Positions 10,765-22,492 of a stretch of 37,638 nt of DNA are shown in pieces (position 1 is the first letter of the stretch; each line of letters opens with the position of its first letter). Origin of the DNA: Nephromyces sp. MM_2019 (Eukaryota > Apicomplexa > Aconoidasida > Nephromycida); assembly GCA_015657535.1 (NCBI GenBank), contig JADHZB010000389.1, positions 5,511-43,148 on the forward strand, written 5' to 3'. The position numbers and the translations under genes are program-made. The notes beneath the pieces are model-generated. The model saw only the letters and a list, made by a program, of their open reading frames with translations. It had not been told where the DNA came from and ran no database searches.

Positions 10765-13204
10765 GTTTAGAAGTAGTTGAGATGATGATAATTAGGTCAA
10801 ATTAATCAATAAACTTTATAAGGAGGTTGTTTGTGTAATATAAGTATATATATGTCAATGCATTACTTTTGATAATATATTTATATGTACAAGGTTAAAA
10901 GACTAAAAGAAATGTAGAGGCTATATATAGAAATTAAAATATGAAATTTTCTTATTTGGCTTTGCTAAAAATTTATTTGGAATATTTTATATATTTAAGT
11001 CATTACAATTGCACGTGATTTTGTGTCATTGGTTAATACATAAACTATATGTTGGTACAAATTAATTTATCTATAATTGAAAATAATGTGTTCAAAACTT
11101 GTCTAATTGATGTAATTACACTAAATTATTCATTGTTATTGTTTTTATTATTAATTTTAAGAACTCCTAGTTTTTCATCTTACTTAACAAAACTTTTAAA
11201 GCTTTTAATATTTATATTGCTCCTGCTTGGAGTAAATGAATATAATTTTAAAATGCTTTGTGAGCTTAGGGTGTAGATACACTCAATGTTAAATTTCTAG
11301 CTTTCTATTTTCTAGTACAAATTTGTTTTTAAGATAATAATGTTATTTAAAATCGAGAAACTAATCATCCATGTAATATTCATAATCATTGTAATTCTAA
11401 TTAATTTAGTAATGATTCACAACATGTATAACAATAATTCTAATAAGAAATTAATGATTGGTAACAATTCAGTAATTTTTCATTTTAATCAATATAAGGT
11501 AACAATAATCATAACAATTTAAGGTAAATAATAATAGATAAAAGATATCATGGGGAGTAAGTAGTTTATAAGTATTTACTATAAATTCCGATTTACTACT
11601 AATTATTTATTATTTATATTTGCTCTTATCCTTATTCATTATTAACAACATATATGAATTAATTATAATGTTCCATATGTTTTTATATATACCTTATTTA
11701 TTTAGTTATGTTTTTATGAATTAGTATTTGTAAATAATTCGATGTTAAGATGTTTGTAGAATTTTTCCAATTCCACATAAATTCATCTTTGTAAGTAATT
11801 TAATAACATATAGACATTATAATTTAATACAATCAGATATTTAGTTAAGGTATACACTTTAAAATGTGTTTGTTTGCTTGAAAAATTATTACACGAATTC
11901 CAGCATTATATTGCTAATTAAGTTAAATTACTAATTTAAATGAAAATTAACTCATCTATCCTAAATTTCAAATATGAAATAAAACTTATATATATACTTA
12001 TTTATATATGTATATCTGATTGCATCTATGTAATGTATATCTATAAATCTCATATGTGTGTGTGTCTATTTAGATGTCTGTCGTGTATGTATATATATAT
12101 GTTATGTGTATTATATACTTGGAATATAAATGAAAATATATTTATAAAGTATCAGTATATAAAATAGTTGTGTATACTTAATATTTAGATTAAATGTAAT
12201 TATATATCAAGGGTAATAAAATTCATACACATTATAGAGCAATATTAAATAGATTTAGATGGATGATGTTTCATTACAAAGTTGGTGTTGTGTTAAAAAA
12301 AAGAGTAAATAAATGTTTATAGTTTACAAAATAAATCAAAGTTTATATTGAAAATTTTATTTTTATGTTTATTTTAAATGTGTGTATTTTAAATTTATAT
12401 TTTATAAAATGTTCAGAAAAGAGTGGAATTGTGAATTTTACACATTTTATCTCTTATAATTGAAATTTATTAATTTGTCTATATATAAGTGTACTTAATA
12501 AAATGATTATATATATATTATATATAAATACCTAAACATATTTGTATATATATATATATATATTCAAATCCAATAGAAGATTTTGCTTTTTGTTTTTTTT
12601 ATAATATAATTTTTTCTATAATTAATAAAATAAATATGTATAAAAAAAAAATATATTATTGGTTTGTAGTAGAAACATTAAGGTATATTATATAAAAAAA
12701 GTGTAACTATTGTATACAAATTCTTGTATACAAATTATATGTTAATCTTGAAATATCAAGAATTATATATATCTTGATTGTTAGGGTAAACCTTATTGTA
12801 CAAATATATATATATATATATATATATTTAAATTGTAGCATGTGTATATGAATGTGCGACTAAGCTTCGGTTTGTGTGTGTGTGTGTATGTGTGATTGCT
12901 CAATATGTGTATAGTTTATCAATGTACATGTGTACAGGTCTGTGGTTTGATCTCTCTCCTTGATCTGGAAGTATAATTAATCTCTATGTATGTATAATTA
13001 ATATCTAAATATGTGTATGTCTGTCTAATTTATTTTTTGTGTGTTTATAATATTTATCTCTGTGTCTATGTATGCGTGTGTGTATGTGTATATAAGTATT
13101 GTATTATGTTTATATATATTATGTGGGTTTTTGGTGTGTCTATTTTGACACATAAAGCTTGTGCGTTAATTTAATTACATTAATCAAATAATTGATAAGT
13201 AGTA
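10765..13204. other. Gene-free AT-rich region between PRMT5 and PIG-O
   Basis: About 2.4 kb upstream of PRMT5 and downstream of PIG-O. From 10765 to 12200 it is very AT-rich with few dinucleotide repeats. (TA)n tracts occur around 12510-12565 and 12806-12828. From about 12840 to 13135 it turns TG-rich. Small open frames (11049-11276, 11940-12167) have only the composition of AT-rich DNA. I found no tRNA or other RNA gene. Confidence 0.45.
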
Positions 13205-13388
13205 TTAATTGTTATATTTCACAGCTCTTTTATTGGTGCGAATAAAATATAATTTGGATATTTGCTTTGTTGCTATTAACATGAAAAATGTGCCTATACA
13301 CCACCCAAATACTAAAAAACTTTGTATACTCTCAACAACGAACTTTAATAATAGTGTATTCCAATACTGTGTGTAAGAAATATATACA

Positions 13389-13420
<32 letters not shown>

Positions 13421-13977
13421 ATGATGCATGCACATGTGTGTGATGATGTAAATATGTGTAAATAGATATATATGTGTATTCATAATGATATATATGTTCT
13501 ATGTGTGTGTGTATAGTACACTTGTACAGGAGTATATATAGTATGTTTGTTTGTGTGTAAGTTTAGATAAATCATGTCTACTTGAATATATTTATTGATA
13601 ATTTTATTCATATACTTACTTGTGAGCTGTTGCGTAGAATGATCATACCTAATATAGTAGTTGATTGTCTAATCAAGTAACCCAGGGGTAATCTGTGTAT
13701 GTTACACACAATCAATGAATTATGTAGATTGTTTAAAATACATATAATTGTGTATAATATATATGCATTCATGCACATATACATGTAAATATTTATATGT
13801 ATATATATTTATACATCATTACCTGTACACAAAAACATATTTATACAATACATAATTTTTATAGGTAGATATAAACCTATATATATATATATATATTTAA
13901 ATGTGTATAAAAAAACCTAAATATACATTTATATGTATATATAAAAATAAATATAAATAAATCTGTTTATATAAATC

Positions 13978-14008
<31 letters not shown>

Positions 14009-17000
14009 TCAAATATACTAAAATTACATAAGAAAACGAGAAGAGAGAATGAAGAGAATAGATTTGGCATGTGAGTGAAGGGGTGTGTGTAGGTTAATTT
14101 GATGTGTATTTCCATCAAATTTTGTACGTTGTATAACTATAAATAAATCAACCAATATTACTAATATAAAACTTCCAAACATATTAAATACAACAAGTGT
14201 AGTTGATAAAATAGGGTGAAAATTGGGTACACCAACAAAACCAGCTAATAGGGGTATTGAGTCATACACAGCTGAATGGCCAGTTGAATAAAAAATGTGT
14301 AAGGCGAAGAGAAAGGTTGTACATACAATAGATATGGGTTTAAATACAAATAGAGGGCGTAAGTGTGTGTTTATGGAAGATGTGTATTTATTAAGAGTGC
14401 TCTTAATTTGGTTATTATTATTCTTAGTAGTATTGTGTGTAGGTTTCTCCTTGGGATTATTTTTTTGACCATTTTTGGTGTGTGTATTTGTTGTAGTTAG
14501 TGTGTTGTTACCCTGTGTGTGTGTACTTTTCGAAGCTTCAGAGTTCACTATATTTTTTTTGGATGTTGATGAATTATTCTTATGATTTTGTTTGTGTGTA
14601 GGTGTAGTATGTGTTTTATTTGTATATGAATTATCAGCTATAGGTACATCAGTATTATAAAGATAATCACAGGCAAATAGATGATGATAGCAACAAATGT
14701 ATATAAGTAAAATACATTGCTGTGTACACCAAAACAGTGTGTATGCACTCTCTAGAGATTGTACAATAAATAACGGGTATAACATAGAGAGTATAGAAAC
14801 ACTTAAGATATTTATTAGGAAATCAGAGAGTTGTAACTTTTTGGTTACTTTGAAAATAAATATACTTAAAAACTCAAATATACTCAAAATATACACACAC
14901 CAAGGTATATATACTATAAAATTGGATAGGAAGAATTGGGGGAATATTGAAAGTGTTCCATCGTTAAGTAATGCAAAATGAGAAAATAAGAAATGTATAC
15001 ATGTACATACACATTGTGTGTATATACAAATTTTTAATATATTCCTTAGTGATTGTTTTACACACAAAAATTTTTGAGCTGCATAACTCAATTCCATTGC
15101 TAAGAAAATGAGGCCAGCTATAGTTAAATAAAATGTGTGCGCGACTATTACTTTACCAGATAGCAAATTAGGTGATAATCGTAGTAAGATTAACAAGACT
15201 ATATACCTATCCATAAATACATTAAATATATATATTTATACATGTGATTATTTTGTGTATGCGATATGTGTGAATGATGTATGTGTATTCAGATATGTGT
15301 GGGTGATGTGTGTTTATTCGAATATGTGATATGTGTAGTTGTATTAGTGATGTATCAGTTATTATCGTCTGTGTGTGTATTTTAGTGTTCATATATATGA
15401 TATATTGATTGTGATCATGAAATTAGGTACAAATTAGCTGATATAGATCTCATTTTGATAAATATATATACCCATATATCCATCAAGTTAAATAAACAAA
15501 CTCAAAATATATTGGATATAAACTACATATATACATATAGATATCATACTTATAAACTTAAAATAATCAAATCATATATTACCCATCTATCCATACTTAA
15601 AACACACATACCATACAATACACCACACTACACAACACACCACTCCTCACCCCCTTATACACACACACAACACACACACACATCATACACACACCCCTAC
15701 ACACACACACAACATACATACCATCCCCAAACCTCCCTAAACACACACACAAACTTACCAAAAATAAAAAGAAATAGAGATTTCTGATGTGTAATTATAT
15801 AAACTGACGACTAAATTGAAAATAAGGTAACTACGCAAAATAAATTCTATAATTTCCCCTTCTTTCTGTATATAACAAAATGAGAAGGCCCCTATACTAC
15901 AAAGAATTAATATACACATATATTCACACACATCCCATTGTGTAAATTGTGTGTATAAATTAGAGACCAATGAGTCTGTGTGTGGATTGGTTTGTCGAGT
16001 TATTTTGAGTTGAGAACGTGATTTTTTGATACTTGAATGTGTGTTTGAATTAGATGTATCTGTAGTAGGTGTGTGTGTAGTAGGTGTGTTTGTGGTAGAT
16101 ATATCTGTTGATTTTTGTTTGTCTATAACATGATTGGGGTTATATCCTTCTATATCTTTTCGAGGGGCTTCATTTTTGAGTATAAAATTGATGTGTGTCC
16201 AACTATATACAGCAATGTTAATGATTGTTATTGCGACTACACATTTACTATTAAGAAGTACATAAAATATTCCAGATGTTAAACTATAGGCAATCAATGA
16301 AATACTTATAGGTGTTGTTATAAAAACATACATCTCAAATATGTGTGTCCATGTTGAGTGATATAATGTGTTGTAAATATGTTTGAAATATTGAATAAAT
16401 GTGTTTATTATGTGTGTGTATTGAGATTCAATTACATTATTGTAAGATGTGTTATATTCGATTTTATTGGGTTCGGTTTCCTTACTTGTTTGAGATATGT
16501 AAGCGGATTGTGTGTGTTTATTTTGTGCTTGTGTATGTCTTAGATATGTTTGTTTGAGATATTTAACAGATGTGTATTTATTAGGTGTTTCAGAGGGTAA
16601 TATTTCCTCATTACACATTAACTCATTATCCATAGGTAAATTCATATCCTTCTTTGATTGAAACTCAATATAAGTATCAATGTTAGGTGTAAATGGTTTG
16701 AATTGTTGTGGGGGATGTATAGCACTAAAGAAAGTTTCATACCATTGAGTTTTACACACAGTAACATACATCCTTACACACTTAAACATAACTAGGCCTA
16801 CTACACACATACTAAGTGCCCATGAAAATATCATATAGTTAATATCAAATTTAAATAATCTTGTTTTTGATAATTCATAAATAGATGTAATATAAATTCT
16901 ACACAATATAATAAATTGAGCGAGTAAGCCTTTTAATTCTAGTGTGCGTAGAAATAAATCAAACTCTGATCCTTTATTTAAGATATTTGGGTGTGTGTAA

Positions 17001-20000
17001 TCATCCTCATCCTCATCATCATAATCAGATGTGTGTGTAGACTTAATTCTATTTGGTTTTGTATCTGATTTTTTGTGTGTATTTGTTTTTTTGCGTATAT
17101 CTAATTTTGTCTGTTTATTTGATTTTTGTTTAATATTTGCTTGTTTGTCTGTTTTTGTTTTGGTGTGTGTATTGTGTTTTAATAATCTGGTTATATCAGG
17201 ATCATCTAAATCCATAGATAATTGATGGAGGTATTCAATAGGGCATGGGAGTTTAATAAATGTGTGTGATTGATGATTACAAAAAAATGTGTGTAATTCC
17301 TCAATAGAACTATTTAATTTTTCAAATATAGATTGAAAAATAACAGAATCTGATGTAATATCTAAACCCGATAATTTAGAAAATATTTTCAATGAACGTT
17401 GAACTTGGGCCAAATTATAATTTTGTAATTGAGCCATATATAATAACTCTAATAAATATGAAATTTGATCTGTATCTACATTTAATGTGTGTATGTGTGG
17501 ATATTGAGTACTTGTGTAATTAAATGATTCCATAGGGAATAAATTGTATACAATTTTACCCAAATTTTCAAAGGGTATAGGTAATCCAAACAATGTTGAC
17601 AGTGTTGGTAATAGATCAACTTGACGTATTGTGTGTACAGGATAAGATAAATTAGAATAATTACTTGATAATTGTGTGTGTAATTGTGTGTAATTTGCAG
17701 TTATACACATATCATTGGCGTGTTGATTACCATTAATTTCATCCCAAATCTCATTCGTTACCATTGGACGATTTGAGTACGCAAACGTAAATGTATCAAT
17801 CTGTGTACATACAACGTAATATGTGTATGTTTGTGTGTGTATATTTAAAGAGAGAATGTGTATTGTGTGTATGTATATAGGAAAATGTGTGTGTGTGTGT
17901 GTATATATAGGAAAATGTGTGTGTGTGTGTGTATATATAGGAAAATGTGTGTGTGTGTGAATATATGGGAAAATGTGTAATGTGTGTGTGTATATAGGAA
18001 AATGTGTAATGTGTGTGTGTATATAGGAAAATGTGTGTGTGTGTGAATATATAGGAAAATGTGTAATGTGTGTGAATATATGGGAAAATGTGTTACGTGT
18101 TTATACACACAAGAATGTGTAATGTATGTGTATATGCAATAATGTGTAATGTGTGTGTATATATAGAAAAATGTGTGTATACAAACATGTGTGAATGTGT
18201 AAAAACATGTGTGTGTGTATATAAACATGTGTGTGTGTGATATACCTTGTCACATCCACCATCACCATGTTCACCATCATCTGTTTGGCCATGATCACTC
18301 ATTATAAGGAGAAGTGTGTCATCCCATTTTTTATCATTTTGGATAATTTGAATTAAATCTTTAATAAAATTATTATAATCTGAAAGCCTATCAGAAAATT
18401 CTTTAGAGTTGGGCCCTTTTGTGTGTGAGATTTTATCAGCCCCTAATAAGTGCCCTATTAAGAGTGACCAATCACGCCTAACATATACCAATTACACATA
18501 TAGTTATATACAATATTTACACACATCTTTACACACAATATTTACACACATCTTTATATACAATATTTACACACAATATTAACATACATCTTTATATACA
18601 ATATTTACACACAATATTAACATACATCTTTATATACAATATTTACACACAATATTTACACACATCTTTATATACAATATTTACACACAATATTTACACA
18701 CTTCTTTATATATAATATTTAAACACATGTTTACACAGAATATTTACATTTAAACACATATTTCAGCACATAGTTACAAGATTTATACACAAGAATTACA
18801 CACATATACACAAAATTTTTAAAATCAACATGTATAAATACATTTACACACTTATTTATGTCATTCTTTTGCAATTTAATATATACACATATATATATCA
18901 TCATTCTATCTTGTCTATACACACATGAATATCGTTATACTATACAATGTTATTGTTTATATTTATATAAACACACACATCTAAACTATTAATAGTGCAT
19001 GTTCCCGTATCTTGTTCTAAATATATAAATATATATATGCGGTGTGTATATATATATTTAGGTATGTGTTGTGGGTGTACAACAAGGGGTATGTAAAGAA
19101 TAAATTGAGTGGTGTGTGTGTGAATTTGTGAGTGTGTAAATAAGTATTTAGAGATATGAATCGAGTAGTCAAAAATATGTGTAAGGATTAAGCAATAGCC
19201 CTCATATGTATATAGAAAAATGTGTAAATAATAACACACACATTATTTACAAAATTGTGTACACACACTACACACACCAAACTTACTTTTCCATTTCAAT
19301 TGGTAGTTGTTTATAAACTGTTCCATCCAATGTATTCCAATCTGTTAAATCAAATCCTCTTAGCGAGTGTGAACGTTTAATATATGATGAAAATAATTGG
19401 TCCCACACCTCATCACCTATAACATATATATATATATATTTTGTGTGTGTGTGTATGTTGTGGGTGTATTTTGTGTGTGTGTGTGTGTTGTGGGTGTATA
19501 TTGTGTGTGTGTGGGTGTTGTGGGTGTATATTGTGTGTGTGTGTGTGTGTTGTGGGTGTATTTTGTGTGTGTCTGTGTTGTGGGTGTATTTTGTGTGTGT
19601 GGGTGTGTTGTGGGTGTATATTGTGCGCGTGTGTGTGTTGTGGGTGTATTTTGTGGGTGGGTGTGTGCTGTAGGTGTATTTTGTGTGTGTGTGTGTTGTG
19701 GGTGTATTTTGTGTGTGTTGTGGGTGTATATTGTGCGTGTGTGTGTGTTGTGGGTGTATTTTGTGGGTGTGTGTGTGCTGTAGGTGTATTTTGTGTGTGG
19801 GGGTGTGTGGTGTGGGGAATTGGGGGGGTGTTTATATGTGCGTGTGTAGTTACAAGCGCTTGTGTAGGGTTGTGTATAGTTGTATGTATGTATGTGTGTA
19901 TATTATTGCTTGTGTAGGTGTATGTGTGTTATAAAGAGTTATAGAGTAAGTGGATATATAGATATTTATATATATATATAACATATAATGTGTGTGTTTA

Positions 20001-20827
20001 TAATATATGCATACCAACAAAGACTGTGGTGCGATTGTTTAAGTAGAGTTGTAGGATTAAGCTATCTTCTATGAGTGGATTTCCACCCATCATCTTTGCC
20101 ATCTGTACACACACATACATAAATACACACACAAATACATATATATATAACACAACACAACGCACACACATATATATATTCATATCAAATTACAACATAA
20201 ATACATCACAATATTTGAATGATATATTCAAGATGAATAGAAAGACATATAGTTCAAGGTACAACCCTACATATAGATAACCTATCCATACACAAACACA
20301 TATACACACACATATATCCAACACCCATCCTTACACACATATATATATATATATATCCAACACCCATCCTCACACACATCAGTAAAATAAGGAATTTTTC
20401 CAGTCATCAATGCCTTTACACGTTGAATAGTTAGCGTGGGTGGGTCAACAATTGTTTTATATAAACGTGTGTGTGTGTGTGTAGTATCATTTAACATTAA
20501 TTCATGAAAAATAGGGAGTTTGTTAATATAATGTCTAAATTTGGGTGGGTGTGGGTCATGTACAGCAGCATCAAATCTTATTGAATCTAAAACAATAATT
20601 AAAACTTTTTGAAAATGTGTGTGTGTAAAATTATTATTGGGTTGACCCCATAAACTTTGTGAAATATCTTCATTGAGAGATATATAGGGTAAACGTGTTG
20701 TTGATATTAAGCCACCCGTTATATAAAAAAGTATACTTGCAATGTGTAAGAAAAAACATCCACACACTAATATAAACAAAGATGTTAGTTTCATTGTGTG
20801 TGTGTGAATGTGTGTGTACTTTCTCAA
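13205..20827 (-). CDS. PIGO: GPI ethanolamine phosphate transferase 3 (PIG-O/Gpi13)
   Basis: Eight exons on the - strand: 20827-20378, 20102-20015, 19416-19287, 18477-18246, 17800-15759, 15206-14028, 13692-13620 and 13366-13205. All junctions are GT-AG and in phase, giving 1451 residues; human PIG-O has 1089. PIG-O adds the terminal ethanolamine phosphate to the GPI anchor in the ER lumen, the link to proteins. Seen: an N-terminal membrane anchor; the metal site VLDSIRFD (D81); nucleophile motif VDPPTLTIQRVKALMTG (T131); GDEVW; LLGADKISH; and SDHGQTDDGEHGDG (284-295). LPIPFENLG and STGHSAVYDS favour PIG-O over PIG-G. Many membrane helices follow, and the last two exons (ILRNSSQ then YWNTLLLKFVVES) match the family's ILRRHLMVWKVFAPKF block. 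Lys/Thr/His-rich linkers interrupt the membrane domain. Translation may start at the inner Met at 20794, directly before the hydrophobic anchor. Confidence 0.87.
15600..15758. repeat. CA-rich tract at the 5' end of PIG-O intron 5
   Basis: The + strand is nearly pure CA with CCTCACCCC and CATAC interruptions. In the sense of the gene it is a TG tract that begins right after the donor (TTTTTG|GTAAGTTTGTGTG). The other end of the same intron, 15240-15380, is TG-rich on the + strand, so the two parts are complementary. Confidence 0.6.
17878..18085. repeat. Tandem repeat of a TG-tract/ATATAGGAAA unit in PIG-O intron 4
   Basis: About eight copies of a unit made of a (TG)n run, then TATATAGGAAAATG or TATATGGGAAAATG. 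Unit length varies from about 20 to 30 bases because the TG run varies. It lies wholly in intron 4 of PIG-O (18245-17801). Confidence 0.7.
18505..18725. repeat. About 38-bp tandem repeat in PIG-O intron 3
   Basis: The element CATCTTTATATACAATATTTA recurs about five times, followed by CACACAATATT and ACACA/ACATA. The two central copies are nearly identical over 38 bases. It lies in intron 3 of PIG-O (19286-18478), near the acceptor. Confidence 0.72.
19441..19830. repeat. G-rich (TG)n/TTGTGGGTGTAT minisatellite in PIG-O intron 2
   Basis: More than ten copies of TTGTGGGTGTAT (one or two variants are CTGTAGGTGTAT) separated by (TG)n runs, period about 27-40 bases. It ends in a G-rich patch (GTGTGGGGAATTGGGGGGGTG) near 19803-19825. 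Long Cys-Val-type open frames here are translation artefacts of the repeat. In the sense of the gene the tract is CA/C-rich. Confidence 0.75.
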
Positions 20828-21498
20828 AGTATTTGTAAAGTGAGTAGGGGGGATTGGGAGTGTATGAGCGGAGGGGGGGGGGTGTCTGATATATGAATAG
20901 GTGAATTAGAATGGATGTGTGTGTGTCAATTTGAATAGGTGTGCTTGCTATGTATATGTCTTGTAGTATCCGTGCCTTTGAATGATAAATATGTGTGTGT
21001 ATGTATCAAAAGTAAGTGATGAAAAATTTTAAGGTATTTGGGTAAGTAAACTGAAATCTAATCTTGCAGTATATCTGATGTACTTAAGGGAAAATGTGTA
21101 TTTAATAATGTGTGTCTTAAAACACAACTCGTTTTTTCAATGTCAATAGCCTAGCTTGGATGTAGATTACTTATGTGTGTGTAATCAGTATATATAAATC
21201 GTGTGTAAAATTTGACATAATTTTCATCTTGTGTGTGTGTTTTGAATGGTTAATTTAGCTTGAAACCACAAAATTTGCCTAAATAAAACATTTAGGGAAC
21301 ATAGAATTTATGTGTACATCTAATATATATATCTATATATACGCACATATATATATATATGTGCAGTGATGGTGTGTAGATATCGGGATATTTGTAGTAT
21401 CCGTGTGTGCCTACAAATTAGATAGATCTGTTTTGTGTGTCAGTAAGTTGTATATATGTGTAAAAAGTGTATAGCAAACATGTTGGAATATATAGTGA

Positions 21499-21533
<35 letters not shown>

Positions 21534-22096
21534 GTGCGTGTGTTTGTGTGACATGTGTGTCAGTTATACTCATGGGGTGAACTGTAGGTTTGTAGTTCAA
21601 TATCACAGTGATTAGCAGGGTATATGTAATATTTTTATTGTTGGATTTATTTATGTGTATACAGGTATCTCTTATCATGTAATTTGCTGATATATATATA
21701 GATAAAAGTGTTTATATATCAGCAATTATTTATGAGATTGTATTGAAGTGTAATATGGTTGAGTGTGTGTGGAAAGTTTCGGTGTGTGTATAGGTGTGTG
21801 ACGTATGAGTGTGTGTGTAGGTATATATTTCTCTTTTAATGTGCGTAGGTAAAATTACGTTTCAGTGTATGTGTGTAAGTAAACAAAAAATTCAATGTGT
21901 GTGTGTGAGTAAAGAAACAGTTTAATGTGTATCTGTGGATAAACACATAGTTCAGTGTTTGTGTGTGAGTGAACCAACAGTTTAATATGTGCGTGTAAGT
22001 AAGGAAACACTTCAGTGTGTGTTTATTGGATTACCCTATAAGTTAAGAAATTCTGGTCCTTCCCATATATATAACTAAAAACGAAGCTTCTGTATT
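20828..22096. other. TG-rich upstream region of PIG-O
   Basis: There is no gene-like frame. The + strand is TG-rich and includes a G run at 20870-20881 and TA tracts near 21345. It should contain the PIG-O promoter, but no element is recognisable. Confidence 0.45.
21836..22025. repeat. 30-bp tandem repeat array
   Basis: Copies start at 21861, 21891, 21921, 21951, 21981 and 22011, an exact 30-base spacing, with a shorter variant at 21836. The consensus is about TTYAATGTGTGTGTGTGAGT followed by AAAGAAACAG, with some substitutions per copy. The constant period separates it from the simple TG tracts around it. Stops in the copies argue against coding use. Confidence 0.8.
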
Positions 22097-22492
22097 TTAA
22101 GTGTGTAAATGATCCTGTTTGTAGGTTTGGTCCACTAATAATTTCTTCAGCTGTGTGCAAACAAAATAACTAAAGACAGCAATTTTGGCATTCCCATGTG
22201 TGTAGGCTTCGTTGGTTACTTTACAATGCCTTTTACTAAAAAATAATAGAGTGTGTAAACTTTCCAAGGTCCTGTGATGCATCTAACAATGCATGTGTGA
22301 GTCTATGGTTTCTCTCGTGATAGCAAATATGTGTGTATTGATAGTAATCATTACACCTTCTGGGAAAAGACCTAATAGTCTGAAAATATTCCGTCTGATT
22401 TCGTTGAAATCTATGTGTTGAAACAAATGGATTTTACGTATCAAATTACAAACTACCCAAATGAAGGTGTGTAAGTTAATATAAACAAACAT
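22097..22492 (-). CDS. Possible small two-exon gene, unknown function
   Basis: Two in-frame open stretches, 22492-22283 and 22282-22097, are separated only by a TAG. That TAG is also the end of a good acceptor (TTGTTAG|ATG), and a donor at 22354 (GAAGGT|GTAATG) would define a 72-bp intron and a 107-residue product. Introns of 61-62 bp occur in the dioxygenase gene, so the size is possible. Unlike its flanks, the block has few microsatellites and includes protein-like sequence (FNEIRRNIFRLLGLFPEG; ESLHTLLFFSKRHCKVTNEA). I recognise no family. It could equally be an exon of a larger gene, a broken gene copy, or chance. Confidence 0.3.

Noticed and set aside
11049..11522. Leu/Ile-rich small frames upstream of PRMT5
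   Set aside because: Composition is that of AT-rich DNA, with no start context, splice partner or recognisable motif.
17845..18228. - strand frame rich in Ile-Tyr-Thr-His
   Set aside because: It is intron 4 of PIG-O. Skipping it joins GDGGCDK to IDTFTFAYSN in phase and restores the family pattern.
19397..19934. Overlapping + strand open frames coding Cys-Val-Gly repeats
   Set aside because: They are translations of a (TG)n/TGTGGG minisatellite in all three frames, inside intron 2 of PIG-O.
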